In this document: in pieces, positions 1-8,639 of the stretch | How positions within the stretch are numbered: the first letter of the stretch is position 1 | Layout of the letters: each line of letters begins with the position of its first letter | Source of the DNA: Rhodobiaceae bacterium | GTDB lineage: Bacteria; Pseudomonadota; Alphaproteobacteria; Rhizobiales; Tepidamorphaceae | NCBI GenBank assembly: GCA_020637985.1 | Contig: JACKJK010000006.1 | Coordinates: forward strand, 248,001 to 312,000 | Length of the DNA: 64,000 nucleotides | Direction of reading: 5' to 3' | Notes under the pieces: generated by a model | What the model was told of the DNA's origin: nothing | Seen by the model: the letters and a program-made list of their open reading frames with translations, nothing else | Database searches by the model: none | Position numbers and translations under genes: made by a program

Positions 1-477
1 GGCGTTGTAGGCGGCCAGGTTCGGCCCGGCGATGATGCCGGCGATGGACGACAGGTTGACGATCGAGGCTGGCTGGCTCTCGCGCAGCAGCGGCAGCGCC
101 AGGCGGGTGCCCAGGTAGACCGAATCGAGGTTGACCGACATGCCGCGGCGCCAGGTATCGGGCTCGACGTCCTCCACCGAACCGGGCACCCAGATGCCGG
201 CGTTGTTGACGAGCACGTTGAGGCCGCCGAGCGCATCCCTGGTTGCCGCCAGCGCCGCGCGCCACGAGGCCTCGTCGGTGACGTCATGCGCGCAGGCATG
301 GACGTCGCCGAGACCAGCGAGGCCGGATTTCGCGCTGGCCGCGGCATCGGGGTTGATGTCGGACAGCATGACGCGTGCGCCCTGGCGCAGGAATTCCGCC
401 GCGATGGCGCGGCCGATGCCGCCGCCACCGCCGCTGATGAGCGCCAGCTTGCCGGCAAGCCTTGGCTGCATGGTCAT
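1..477 (-). CDS. SDR-family oxidoreductase, C-terminal part outside window
   Basis: NAD(P)-dependent short-chain dehydrogenase. The first 159 residues are visible and the rest lies beyond base 1. A glycine-rich nucleotide-binding turn (SGGGGGIG) is at residues 15-22, NNAG follows about residue 90, the catalytic Ser lies in VNLSS near residue 143, and the catalytic Tyr is residue 157, just before the window edge; the partner Lys is not visible. The start is ATG at 477, two codons before another ATG, with a TGA immediately upstream. An SDR of this kind normally runs to about 250 residues. The substrate cannot be deduced. It reads in the same direction as the TerB-like gene, whose stop is about 30 bases upstream, so the two may be cotranscribed. 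Confidence 0.85.
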   Translation of the reverse strand, partial: MTMQPRLAGKLALISGGGGGIGRAIAAEFLRQGARVMLSDINPDAAASAKSGLAGLGDVHACAHDVTDEASWRAALAATRDALGGLNVLVNNAGIWVPGSVEDVEPDTWRRGMSVNLDSVYLGTRLALPLLRESQPASIVNLSSIAGIIAGPNLAAYNA

Positions 478-505
478 TCAGTCTCCTTGCGGACAGGTGG
501 CCGGG

Positions 506-979
506 TCATTCCTCGGTGTGGTCCCGCTCGACCATCTTGCGCAGGCGGATGCGCTCGCGCGAGGGGACGTGCAGCAGTTCGGCGATGCGCCACAGGGCGT
601 TGTCCTCGAACTCGTGCACGGTGCCGTCGGCATAGACCATTTCCCAGAGCATTTCGACGATGCGGGCGCGCCCGTCGGCATCGAGCCGGCGGTTGAGCAC
701 GCTTGTGAAGGTGTAGAGATCGACAGCCTCGAGGCTGCTCTTGCGGGCTGCCTCGACAAGTGCCGCGGTCTGGCCGGGATCGAGCTCGAAGCGATCGGCA
801 AGCACGTCGCGCAGGCGCGCCTTCTCGGCATCCTCGACGATGCCGTCGACGGCGATGACGTGAAAGGCCAGCGCTGCGGCGGCGAGCTGTTCCTCGTCGG
901 GCGTGTAGCCGGGAGCGGCGGACTTCCCGCCATCGGCCAGGTCCTCGATGAACCGTGAAATCGACTTGAAGATCGACAT
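506..979 (-). CDS. TerB-family (COG4103-like) protein
   Basis: Small, all-helical, soluble protein of 157 residues resembling the TerB / tellurite-resistance family of alphaproteobacteria. Two repeated acidic helical motifs are visible: FHVIAVDGIVEDAEKARL near residues 40-57, and MVYADGTVHEFEDNALWRI near 115-133; these are the TerB-type metal-binding helix pairs. The start is the ATG at 979, preceded by GGGGAG at good spacing. An in-frame extension to 1045 lacks family similarity and would run toward the neighbouring gene. No other ter genes are nearby, so tellurite resistance itself is not implied. These stand-alone TerB proteins are widespread and poorly characterised. Confidence 0.75.
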   Translation of the reverse strand: MSIFKSISRFIEDLADGGKSAAPGYTPDEEQLAAAALAFHVIAVDGIVEDAEKARLRDVLADRFELDPGQTAALVEAARKSSLEAVDLYTFTSVLNRRLDADGRARIVEMLWEMVYADGTVHEFEDNALWRIAELLHVPSRERIRLRKMVERDHTEE

Positions 980-1034
980 CGTACAACTCCCCGCCCGCCG
1001 GTCCGCCTTTTCGCTGAAGACAAACCAGAAGCAA

Positions 1035-2048
1035 TCAGATGACAACCCATTCGTCCAGCCTCGGGGCCGGAATGACCGCGTAGGCGGCGCGCCTGTCGGA
1101 AATTCCGAAGGACACCAGCAGGTCGCCGTGGAACTCGGTCATTCCAATTGCGTACTCTATGCCCCTGCGCTTGAGAAAGAACGGGTCGCTTGTTTCCTCG
1201 AGTTCAAGATCCGGTTTCAGCACCACGAAACGGTGTCGATAGTAGGATTTTCCAGTGTCGGTCGACCAGCTGTCGTGAACGAGCGCGATGTACCTGTCGC
1301 GGAAGGGAATGAACGGGGTGCCCCCCCTGATTGCGAACCGGTTGCTCTGCGGCAATTGTCCGGAGTGGATAACGAGCTTTCCTTCCTCGAACCTGAAAAC
1401 GACCAGTGGGTCGACCGAGTAGACGATATGGAGCCGGCCGCCGGAAACGAGCGGTATCCAGTTCTTTTCGACCTGTGCACCGATCGGCGATTCCAGCATG
1501 TGGCTGTCCGCGATACGGTCGCCGTCGATCCGGAACAGCGCCTGTTTCGTGTGGTAGTCGCCGGTTTCTTCCATGCGGACGGCCGCCCCGAGGCCCCACA
1601 ATTGGCCGTTCCACGGGAAGAGGCGGATATCCTCGACGGCGTCCGGGCGATGCGCCGGATCGTTGCGAATGGCTCTATCGTCGATCCGGGCCACGCGAGG
1701 CGGTTCGGCGAGGTTCTCGAACACATGCAGGTAGTTCGTGTTCATGTGCCGGGCGCCCGCATAGCGGCGCATCGTCCCGTCGTTGGCGACGACGATATTG
1801 GCGGCTCGGGAACAGAAAACGAGCTCGTTCCGGAATCGGCAGACGGAGGGATTGAAGAGCGGGAAAGGTTCGTCGGCGGGCTGGGGAATCCTCGATATCG
1901 CTTCATCACGCAGCAGGACGGGCGTCAGGAGGATGTCCTGCCTCGATGGCGGTTCGAGAATGCCGCGAGGCGCCGCTTCGGCACTGGCGGTTGCCGGGCT
2001 CCGGTCGGTGCCCCAGAAAGTGCGCCACGCGCGAGATAGCCGGCTCAT
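1035..2048 (-). CDS. GH130-like five-bladed beta-propeller protein
   Basis: A 337-residue cytoplasmic protein whose repeated strand motifs resemble the glycoside hydrolase family 130 / mannoside phosphorylase propeller: NPSVCRF near residue 66, EDIRLFPWNGQLWGLG near 140, EKNWIPL near 195, GGTPFIPF near 243, and IEYAIGMTEFHGDLLVSFG near 297. I cannot place the catalytic Asp of GH130 with certainty, so enzymatic activity is an inference; related sequences often sit beside glycan or glycosyltransferase genes. It starts at ATG 2048 behind AGGAG. The TerB-like gene follows in the same direction 55 bases after its stop. Confidence 0.55.
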   Translation of the reverse strand: MSRLSRAWRTFWGTDRSPATASAEAAPRGILEPPSRQDILLTPVLLRDEAISRIPQPADEPFPLFNPSVCRFRNELVFCSRAANIVVANDGTMRRYAGARHMNTNYLHVFENLAEPPRVARIDDRAIRNDPAHRPDAVEDIRLFPWNGQLWGLGAAVRMEETGDYHTKQALFRIDGDRIADSHMLESPIGAQVEKNWIPLVSGGRLHIVYSVDPLVVFRFEEGKLVIHSGQLPQSNRFAIRGGTPFIPFRDRYIALVHDSWSTDTGKSYYRHRFVVLKPDLELEETSDPFFLKRRGIEYAIGMTEFHGDLLVSFGISDRRAAYAVIPAPRLDEWVVI

Positions 2049-2191
2049 GCGGCCGCACTCCTGCTTGTATACCGGTACTTCGGCAGGAGATTCCGAAGGA
2101 TCGCCGACACCCGTCGCGACATGCGAGCCGCGGCACCAGTTCGGCTATACGTCCGCCCTCGCTGACGTGAAGCCTGGCAGGCCGCGCCGGA

Positions 2192-3184
2192 TCATTCGAA
2201 TTCCATCTGCTCGAACACGCGGCCGGCGTTCTTGGTCGCGAGTTCGTCGAAGGTGTCCAGTCTGGCATAAGGCGACTGATCGACATAGTAGGCGCTGGCC
2301 AGATCGCCGCCACCGTCGATGTGCTCGCGGATCTTGCCGCGCAGGTAGACGAGATAGTCGTGCGTGTACAGGCGCACCTGGTCCATGTTGGTCGGATGGC
2401 CGTGGCCGGGGATGACGTACAGCGCGCCGAGCGGCTCGAACTCGTTTTCCCACGTCTCGACCCAGCCGGCGGTGTCGGTCTCGGCGAAGATTGGCGGCAT
2501 GCGCTCGTGGAAGGCCATGTCGCCGGCGATGACCAGCTTCTGCTCGGGCAGCCAGACGGAGATGTCGCCGGGGCTGTGTGCGGGGCCGAGGTGCAGCACC
2601 TCGATGTGGAAGCGGCCCAAGTCTATTACTTTCTTGTCGGAGAAGGTCTCGGTGGGCCCCTGGATGAAGGTGCCCTCGGCGCGTTCCTTGTTGTACTCCT
2701 TCATGCCCTGGAGGATCTGCGCCTCGGTGTGGTGGAACTCGGCGGCCGCGTCCTCGTGGGCGAGGATCGGCACGCCCTGTTCGGCCCAGTAGCTGTTGCC
2801 GAGCATGGCGTGGCCCTGGCCGTTCTCGTTGATGACCAGGACGACGGGCTGGTCGGTGATCTTCCTGATTTCCTCGTGCAGCGCCTTGGCGAGCAGGTAG
2901 GCGGCGCTCCCGTTGACGACGACGACGCCCTCGCCGGTGACGATGAAGGAGAGATTGTTGTTGTGGCCGGCGTTCTCGTAGGTGCCGGGGCCGGTCTGGC
3001 CGATCGCCGACCAGACGCCGGGGATCACCTCGACGGGATAGGAATAGAGCAGCGAGGCGGGATACTGGTCGGGGATCGCCTGGTTGGCGGCGGCCGGCGA
3101 CAGCGCCGTCGCGCCCATACCCGTCATCATCGTGACTGCGAAGATCGCGCCAAGGCGCCACGCGCGCCGCGAATGCCCTGCCAT
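2192..3184 (-). CDS. Exported metallo-beta-lactamase-fold protein with altered metal motif
   Basis: A 330-residue MBL-fold protein with an N-terminal export signal (basic start, then a hydrophobic stretch at about residues 11-32 ending in Ala residues), so it acts in the periplasm. The usual HxHxDH zinc motif is replaced by ENGQGH at about residues 120-125, leaving only the last His. Later fold positions are kept: GPAHSPGD near 235, AGDM near 250 and PGHGH near 290. Related exported MBL proteins include SoxH-like and quinoprotein-relay hydrolases, but no substrate is deducible. The start is ATG 3184 behind GGGAGG; the upstream in-frame extension to 3268 is rejected. The next gene downstream is the GH130-like protein, after 143 bases without an obvious terminator. 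Confidence 0.75.
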   Translation of the reverse strand: MAGHSRRAWRLGAIFAVTMMTGMGATALSPAAANQAIPDQYPASLLYSYPVEVIPGVWSAIGQTGPGTYENAGHNNNLSFIVTGEGVVVVNGSAAYLLAKALHEEIRKITDQPVVLVINENGQGHAMLGNSYWAEQGVPILAHEDAAAEFHHTEAQILQGMKEYNKERAEGTFIQGPTETFSDKKVIDLGRFHIEVLHLGPAHSPGDISVWLPEQKLVIAGDMAFHERMPPIFAETDTAGWVETWENEFEPLGALYVIPGHGHPTNMDQVRLYTHDYLVYLRGKIREHIDGGGDLASAYYVDQSPYARLDTFDELATKNAGRVFEQMEFE

Positions 3185-3312
3185 GCCGGCCTCCCGTTTT
3201 ATATTCGTTTCAACGAATACGATGCCGCGCGGCAGGCGCGGTGGCAAGCGAAAAGGGTAGTTCGGCATTCCGCCGGTGAACGACCTGTCTCGAACAGAGC
3301 CTCGGAAAAGGA

Positions 3313-3388
3313 TGGTGCCGCCAGGGTGACTCGAACACCCGACCTACGCATTACGAATGCGCCGCTCTACCAACTGAGCTATGGCGGC
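3313..3388 (-). tRNA. tRNA-Thr (anticodon CGT)
   Basis: Read on the minus strand, the 76 bases fold as a standard cloverleaf: acceptor GCCGCCA paired with TGGCGGC, D stem GCTC/GAGC, anticodon stem GCGCA/TGCGT around loop TTCGTAA, T arm GGGTG/CACCC with loop TTCGAGT, and an encoded CCA tail. Anticodon CGT decodes ACG threonine. No integrase or duplicated 3' end is visible in the flanks, so it is not evidently used as an attachment site here. Confidence 0.97.
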
Positions 3389-3573
3389 CCAGGCACCGTG
3401 TGTCCCGCATCGCCGGCGATTGCCGCGGATGCCACGGCCTCGACGTGCGTGTTGAGGGCACATAGCGCCGCGCGGCCTGCAATGCAAGCGGCTTGGCGGC
3501 CAATGCCTTGTCATCGGCATGCCCAGGGGATGCCCCGACATGCGCAGTGAACGCCTTTTTCCGCCCTGCCGGT

Positions 3574-5253
3574 TCAGAATATGCCGAGCCACTTGCGGCC
3601 CGGCTCGTCGCCTTCGGCTTGCGGACCGGGGTCGTCTGGGGCGTGCGGCACGATGACAATCGCCTCGGCGTCCTTGCCGAGATCGTCCGTTGCCTCTTCC
3701 TCGCTGCCGTGCGACTGCGCGTCCAGCTGTTGGGTGTCCGACGATGACAGGTCCGGCGATTCGGCGGTGGCGACGTCATGCCGGCGCGCTTCCTCGCCGG
3801 TGCTGGCGACCTTCGTGTCGGCGGCGGGTTCGGCGGCGGCGGTCTCGCCGCGCGAGATCGCAGACGGCTCGCTTGCCGCGGCGCGCTGGCTGACGTCGAT
3901 CATCAGCGGTTCGGCCACGCCGTCATCGGCCCCGGCGCGTGCTTCCAGCACGGCGGCCTGCGGCGGGGCGAGGTCCTCGTCGGGGACTTGCCATGTGAAA
4001 GCGTCTAGCCGGCCGGTGACGGGAGACGCCGGCGCCCAGGCATCGGAGACGTAGCCGTCGGCAACCCAGGCAGGGTCCCTCGGGGCGCGGATGGCGCGCG
4101 CCAGCCATTCGCGCACGCGGCCGAGATCGCCGTGCTCGCCTTCCTCGATCTCGGCCATCAGCAGGCAGACGCGGCGGCTTGGCGAAGCCTTCAGCAGCGG
4201 CGCCAGCGCATCGCGCGCGTCGCCCCAGGCAAGCGCCTCGATGGCGGCGTTGGCGATCGCGATCGCCGCTTCCGGGTCACCCGGCGTCTTGCCGGCGAGC
4301 GCCTTCACCCGCTTGAGGCGGTCGCGCACCGAATCGCCGCTGCGCACGTGGGCGTAGACGGCGGCGAGGCCGGGATGGGGGGCGAGCTTCCACGCCTTTT
4401 CGATCAGCGAACTGGCCGGGCCCAGCCGGCCCTCCGCGGCGAGCAGGCGGCCGGCGATCTCGGCGGCGGGCACGAGGTCCGGCGCGAGCTTGACGGCTTC
4501 CTGAGCCGCGGCGGCAGCGGCGGCGGGCTCGCGGTCTTCCAGCGCCTGTGCCCTTGCGGTCAGCAACACGGCCTTGAGGCGGCGGAACCCGGCCTTCTCC
4601 AGCAGACGGCTGGAGTGGTTCTTCTGCAGGCGTTCGAGTGCTGCGTCCCAGTTGCCCTCGGCGACGCGCGCGGCAAGGGCGGCCTCGGCTGCCCAGGCAA
4701 GCGAAGGCGAGCGGCTGACCGCCTCGTCTGCGAACCGAGCGGCGGTCGCGCTGTCGCCCTGCCGCTGCGCTTCCACGTAGAGACCGTGCAGGCCGAGCAG
4801 GGCGGTATCGGGGGCGGCCAGCATGTCCTGGAACGCCTTGCGCGCGCCGTCTATGTCGCCGGACAACTGCGCCGACTGGGCGCTGAGCAGACTGACCAGC
4901 GGCTCGCCCGCCAGCAGCTTGCGCGCCTGGCGCGCCTCCGACAGGGCAAGCGCCGCATTGCCCGCGCCGACCGCGATCATGCCGCGCGACAGGGCCTCGT
5001 ATCCGTGTACGCGGCGACGGTTCCGGAAATAACCGCCGATGGCGCGCGGCCCCTCGACGATCCAGCGGTAGAGCGTCCAGCACGCGATGATGAAGCCGCA
5101 CAGCGCGATCAGCGCCAGCATCATCGCCATCATGCTGGTCTGGATCTCGTAGCCCTGCCAGGTCATCACGACATGGCCGGGCCGGTCGGCAAGCCAGGCG
5201 AGACCGGCGCCGAGCGCCAGCACGCCGACGAGATATGTCAGGACGCGAATCAT
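3574..5253 (-). CDS. HemY-like inner-membrane TPR protein
   Basis: A 559-residue protein of the HemY N-terminal family, encoded with heme genes in many proteobacteria. Two membrane segments lie at about residues 4-22 and 35-57, followed by a long helical, alanine-rich TPR-like region (about 60-410) and an acidic, low-complexity tail with a Gly-Arg-Lys-Trp patch near the C terminus. It is not the oxygen-dependent protoporphyrinogen oxidase that shares the name. E. coli HemY is thought to interact with heme-biosynthesis proteins; that role is inferred here. The ATG at 5253 is chosen because the membrane segment follows at once; a TTG ten codons earlier is possible. It lies 34 bases after the mitofilin-like gene and ends the heme block. 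Confidence 0.85.
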   Translation of the reverse strand: MIRVLTYLVGVLALGAGLAWLADRPGHVVMTWQGYEIQTSMMAMMLALIALCGFIIACWTLYRWIVEGPRAIGGYFRNRRRVHGYEALSRGMIAVGAGNAALALSEARQARKLLAGEPLVSLLSAQSAQLSGDIDGARKAFQDMLAAPDTALLGLHGLYVEAQRQGDSATAARFADEAVSRSPSLAWAAEAALAARVAEGNWDAALERLQKNHSSRLLEKAGFRRLKAVLLTARAQALEDREPAAAAAAAQEAVKLAPDLVPAAEIAGRLLAAEGRLGPASSLIEKAWKLAPHPGLAAVYAHVRSGDSVRDRLKRVKALAGKTPGDPEAAIAIANAAIEALAWGDARDALAPLLKASPSRRVCLLMAEIEEGEHGDLGRVREWLARAIRAPRDPAWVADGYVSDAWAPASPVTGRLDAFTWQVPDEDLAPPQAAVLEARAGADDGVAEPLMIDVSQRAAASEPSAISRGETAAAEPAADTKVASTGEEARRHDVATAESPDLSSSDTQQLDAQSHGSEEEATDDLGKDAEAIVIVPHAPDDPGPQAEGDEPGRKWLGIF

Positions 5254-5287
5254 GCGGCGGCCGTCCGTATGTCTGTCTTGCAAAAGA

Positions 5288-6745
5288 TCATGACGCGCCC
5301 TTCAGGCTGGCGACGATGTCGCGGCCGACCTGCGACACGATGGCGTCGGCCTCGGCCTTGCGCGACAACATGTTGCCCCAGTCGCCACCGGCGACGCGGG
5401 CTGCCGCCGGCAATGCATTCCACGCCGCCAGCGCGCCGGCGTAGTCGCCATCGGCAAGGCTGGTCTCGATGCGCGCGACGACGGCCTCCGGGCTGTCGCC
5501 AGCCAGTTCTCCGACCGGGCGGATGGTGACGATGCCGCGCACGCCGTCGACGAGTTGCGCCACGATGCCGGCGTCGTCGCGCTTGTGGGCGGCGGCAAGT
5601 ACGTCGCGGAGGATTGTCTCGAAGCGGCCGGAGAGCTGGCGCTGGGTCGCCACGCCCGCGTCCGCGAGGGGATCGAGCCGCGACAGCACCGCGATGTCGC
5701 CGGCAAGCGCGCGCAAGGCCGCCAGTTCGGTGGCGAACGGTGCGCCGCGCGAGATGGCGTCGCGCAGGTCGGCGAGCGCGAGTGCCGTTGCCGCGGCGGC
5801 AGATGCATCGCCGCCCGCAGCGCCGCCGGCGGCCGCCAGGCGCTCGGCAAGGCCAGCGACCTGCCCCTTCAGCGCGGACAGGCCGGCGCCTGCTTCGCCG
5901 GCAAGCGAGCGGGTCTGCTCGGCATAGCCCTTCAGCCCGGCGAGCGCGGCTTCGAGAGCCGCGATGCGCGTCTCGTCCCACTGGCCGCTCACGCCTGCGG
6001 CCTGCGCATCCTTCAGCGCCGCGACATCGGTCTGCAGGGCCTTGATCGCAGCCTCGAAACCGGCGATCGCTTCGGCGGGTGCACCGTTGACGCCGCTGGC
6101 TGCGATGGCCTCCAGGCGTGTCTTGAGATCGGCTGTCTCGCCCTGCAGGCGGGCGAGCGCATCCTTCGAGGCGCCGAGTTCGCTGCGCAGCGGCGCCAGC
6201 GCTGCGTCGACGTCCACCGGCGCGGGAGCGGGCAGGGCGAGCTTCTCAGAGATGCGGGCGAGTTCGACGGCGGTGTCGGCCCAGTGCGTCTCCAGCGCAT
6301 CGATCCGCGCGGCAAGTTCGGGAGGAATAGATGCCGGCGCCTGCGGTTCGGCGACGAACTGGCCCGCGATGAAGTTGACGGCGAGCGCCGCCACTGCGCC
6401 GGTTACGCCGGCGCCCAGATAGCGGGCATAGGACATCAGGTTCGCCGCGGATGCGGCCGGCTTCGATTCCGGCCCCTTCGGCGGCGGCGTGGACGATGAT
6501 TTGCGGCTGCCTGCAGCCGGGCCATCCGAAGCGGCCTTGCCGAAGGCGGCATCTCCCGCGGTTTTCGTCGCCGCACCAGCCGCCCGAGCGGGCGTGTCTT
6601 TTTCAGCACCGGCATCCGCGGCCGCGCCAGCGGCGTCCGGCGGCGTTGTCGCGGAGGTCGCCTTCACCTCCTCGGCCTTCAGGTCGATCGTCGGCGGCTT
6701 GACCGGCTTGTTGGTCCGGCGGCTGCCGGGCTTTGCATCAGCCAT
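5288..6745 (-). CDS. Mitofilin/Mic60-like membrane protein of heme operon
   Basis: A 485-residue protein with the architecture of alphaproteobacterial mitofilin (Mic60, COG4223): a low-complexity Ala/Pro/Lys N-terminal segment (1-100), one membrane span at about 108-130, a long helical coiled-coil region (about 145-345) and a conserved helical C-terminal region (about 390-485). Family knowledge: the mitochondrial homologue builds crista junctions, and the alphaproteobacterial protein affects intracytoplasmic membranes. Most of the protein would face the periplasm. Start ATG 6745 has GAGGA upstream and overlaps the hemD end by 8 bases, which fixes the start and implies translational coupling. 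The conserved position between hemD and HemY supports the call. Confidence 0.85.
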   Translation of the reverse strand: MADAKPGSRRTNKPVKPPTIDLKAEEVKATSATTPPDAAGAAADAGAEKDTPARAAGAATKTAGDAAFGKAASDGPAAGSRKSSSTPPPKGPESKPAASAANLMSYARYLGAGVTGAVAALAVNFIAGQFVAEPQAPASIPPELAARIDALETHWADTAVELARISEKLALPAPAPVDVDAALAPLRSELGASKDALARLQGETADLKTRLEAIAASGVNGAPAEAIAGFEAAIKALQTDVAALKDAQAAGVSGQWDETRIAALEAALAGLKGYAEQTRSLAGEAGAGLSALKGQVAGLAERLAAAGGAAGGDASAAAATALALADLRDAISRGAPFATELAALRALAGDIAVLSRLDPLADAGVATQRQLSGRFETILRDVLAAAHKRDDAGIVAQLVDGVRGIVTIRPVGELAGDSPEAVVARIETSLADGDYAGALAAWNALPAAARVAGGDWGNMLSRKAEADAIVSQVGRDIVASLKGAS

Positions 6746-7556
6746 CTTGTCCTCGTTGTCCGGATGGGCGGCGTGCGTCCGCATCCGCTCGATTGTTGTC
6801 GCCCGTGCATCCGCTGCCCTGGCAGCGGATGCGCTCGATACAGGCAAGAAGAGCCGATTCGTCCGGCGATTCTGCGACGAGGACGCGCTCGGCGGGAATT
6901 TCGTCGGGTAGCATAGCGGCGATGGCGGGCGAAAGACAAAGGAAACGGGTTTTAGCGCGCGCCAGCGCAGCGGTCTGGTCGGACGCGGCCCTGAAGAAGG
7001 CCTGGGCGGTGCGGGCGGAGTAAAAAAGCACCGCGTCGACCCGGTCTTGCGCAAGGCTTTCGGCAACCGCTTCGGGAAACCGCGTCGCCTGCTCGGCGGC
7101 ATAGCCGATGACCCGGTTTACCGTGTAGCCGCGGCGCTCCAGCTGTGCGTCGAGATCGCCGGTGGTGTCGCGGCCGCTGACATAGAGCAAGGCGCCGCCG
7201 CCGGGCTTGACGTGCCGGGCGACGAAGGCGGCGAGTACATCGGCCCCGCCGGGCGTCGAAGGCACATGAATGTCGGTAAAGCCGGCTTCGCGCGCCGCTT
7301 CTGCCGTCCGCTCGCCGACGGCGAAAACCGCGTGCGCGGCGGAGTTTTCTGTCCCGCGGCTCTTGCACAGGAGGCCTGCGGCGTGCGCGGCGTTGGCGCT
7401 GGTCAGTAGAAGGGCCTGGAAATCCGCTGCCGGCAGCGCAGGCGAGAGCATGCGCACCTCGATCATCGGCGCGAGAAGCACGTCGTGGCCCGCCGCGGCG
7501 AGGCGGTTTGCGGTGCGTTGTGCCCCGGGCAGCGGACGCGTCACCACGATGCGCAT
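6738..7556 (-). CDS. hemD: Uroporphyrinogen-III synthase
   Basis: Cyclises hydroxymethylbilane to uroporphyrinogen III in cytoplasmic tetrapyrrole synthesis. The 272-residue product begins with MRIVVTRPLPGAQRTA, a typical HemD start, and carries the weakly conserved features of the family: LLTSANAA near residue 50, AVGERTAEAAREAGF near 78, LYVSGRDTTGDL near 124 and VLFYSARTAQAFF near 175. Sequence conservation is always low in HemD, so the position directly after hemC (10-base gap) matters. The C-terminal tail is unusually polar, and its last codons overlap the mitofilin-like start. The ATG at 7556 was chosen over upstream in-frame codons because those would lie inside hemC. Confidence 0.9.
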   Translation of the reverse strand: MRIVVTRPLPGAQRTANRLAAAGHDVLLAPMIEVRMLSPALPAADFQALLLTSANAAHAAGLLCKSRGTENSAAHAVFAVGERTAEAAREAGFTDIHVPSTPGGADVLAAFVARHVKPGGGALLYVSGRDTTGDLDAQLERRGYTVNRVIGYAAEQATRFPEAVAESLAQDRVDAVLFYSARTAQAFFRAASDQTAALARAKTRFLCLSPAIAAMLPDEIPAERVLVAESPDESALLACIERIRCQGSGCTGDNNRADADARRPSGQRGQDG

Positions 7557-7566
7557 GGCGGCACGC

Positions 7567-8508
7567 TCACGTGGCCGTGCGGACCGCCGCCATGAACTGC
7601 GGGCCTGCCTCGTCGAGGATGGTCCTGCCGACCTCGCGGCCAAGCTCGGCCGCCTTGCCGATCTCGCCGTCGAGATTGGCTTCGACGGCCTTGCTGCCGT
7701 CGGGCATGGCGACAAGGCCATGCAGGCAGATACGATCGTCGCGAACGCGCGCGAGACCGGCGATCGGCGTGCGGCAGGAACCGTCGAGGAGCGACAGCAG
7801 CGCGCGTTCGGCGGTCAGCTCGGCGCGCGCGGCGGCGTCGTCGATCGGCGCCAGCAGGGCGGCGACGCGTGCGTCACCTATGCGCGATTCGACGCAGACG
7901 CATCCCTGGCCGAGCGCCGGGGGAAACAGCACCTCGCTCATCAGGTCGCGGGCGCGATCCGCAAGCCCCAGCCGCTTTAGGCCGGCGAAGGCGAGAAGCG
8001 TGGCGTCCACCTCGCCGGCCTCGAGCTTGTCGAGGCGGGTGCCGACGTTGCCACGGAAACTGATGACGCGGATATCCGGCCGCATGCGGCGGATCAGCGC
8101 CTGCCGGCGCAGCGAGGCGGAGCCGACCACTGCCCCGCGCGGCAGGTCCTTGAGGCGCTCGGCATGCGGCGACAGGAAGGCGTCGCGGACGTCCTCGCGC
8201 GGCAGGAATGCGCTCAGTTCCAACCCATCGGGCAACTGGGTCGGCATGTCCTTGGCCGAGTGGACGGCGATGTCGATGGCGCCGCTCGACAGCGCTGTCT
8301 CGATCTCCTTGGTGAAAAGCCCTTTTCCGCCGATTTCGGAGAGAGGACGGTCGACGATGCGGTCGCCGGAGGTGCGGATGACGTCGATGATGATCTCGTC
8401 TGCGGGCACGCCGTGGGCGGCGACGAGGCAGGCGCGGACATGTTCGGCCTGCCACAGGGCAAGCGCGCTGCCGCGCGTTCCGATACGCAGGAAGGGAGTT
8501 TGGGGCAC
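7567..8508 (-). CDS. hemC: Hydroxymethylbilane synthase (porphobilinogen deaminase)
   Basis: Polymerises four porphobilinogen molecules into hydroxymethylbilane. The 313 residues match the family length. Visible signatures are RIGTRGSALALWQA (8-21), IRTSGDR (44-50), the catalytic Asp in HSAKDMPT (Asp87), GSASLRRQ (129-136), and LLDGSCRTP where Cys245 carries the dipyrromethane cofactor. The start appears to be GTG at 8508, since homologues begin at this point and no upstream ATG fits; the ribosome-binding site is weak. First gene of the minus-strand heme block; it faces tsaD across a 131-base intergenic region that must hold both promoters. Confidence 0.97.
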   Translation of the reverse strand: MPQTPFLRIGTRGSALALWQAEHVRACLVAAHGVPADEIIIDVIRTSGDRIVDRPLSEIGGKGLFTKEIETALSSGAIDIAVHSAKDMPTQLPDGLELSAFLPREDVRDAFLSPHAERLKDLPRGAVVGSASLRRQALIRRMRPDIRVISFRGNVGTRLDKLEAGEVDATLLAFAGLKRLGLADRARDLMSEVLFPPALGQGCVCVESRIGDARVAALLAPIDDAAARAELTAERALLSLLDGSCRTPIAGLARVRDDRICLHGLVAMPDGSKAVEANLDGEIGKAAELGREVGRTILDEAGPQFMAAVRTAT

Positions 8509-8639
8509 GGGGGAAGCTCGCTTGCAGTATGGCGCTGGTGGACGCGGGCGACTATAGAGGAGACTGACGTCCCGACGGAACCCGCCCGCGGGAAAATGCG
8601 CGAGCGCTGCAGAGGTGCCGTCCCCACGGTTAATGATTC

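Noticed and set aside
506..979. Tellurite-resistance operon
   Set aside because: Only a stand-alone TerB-like gene is present; terC, terD, terE and terZ are absent.
3313..3388. tRNA-Thr as an attachment site of an integrated island
   Set aside because: No duplicated 3' end or integrase in the flanks; the neighbouring genes are ordinary.
8521..8560. TATAGA at 8553 as a -10 element for tsaD with TTGCAG at 8522
   Set aside because: The spacing is about 25 bases, too long for a sigma70 promoter, and no other -35 fits.
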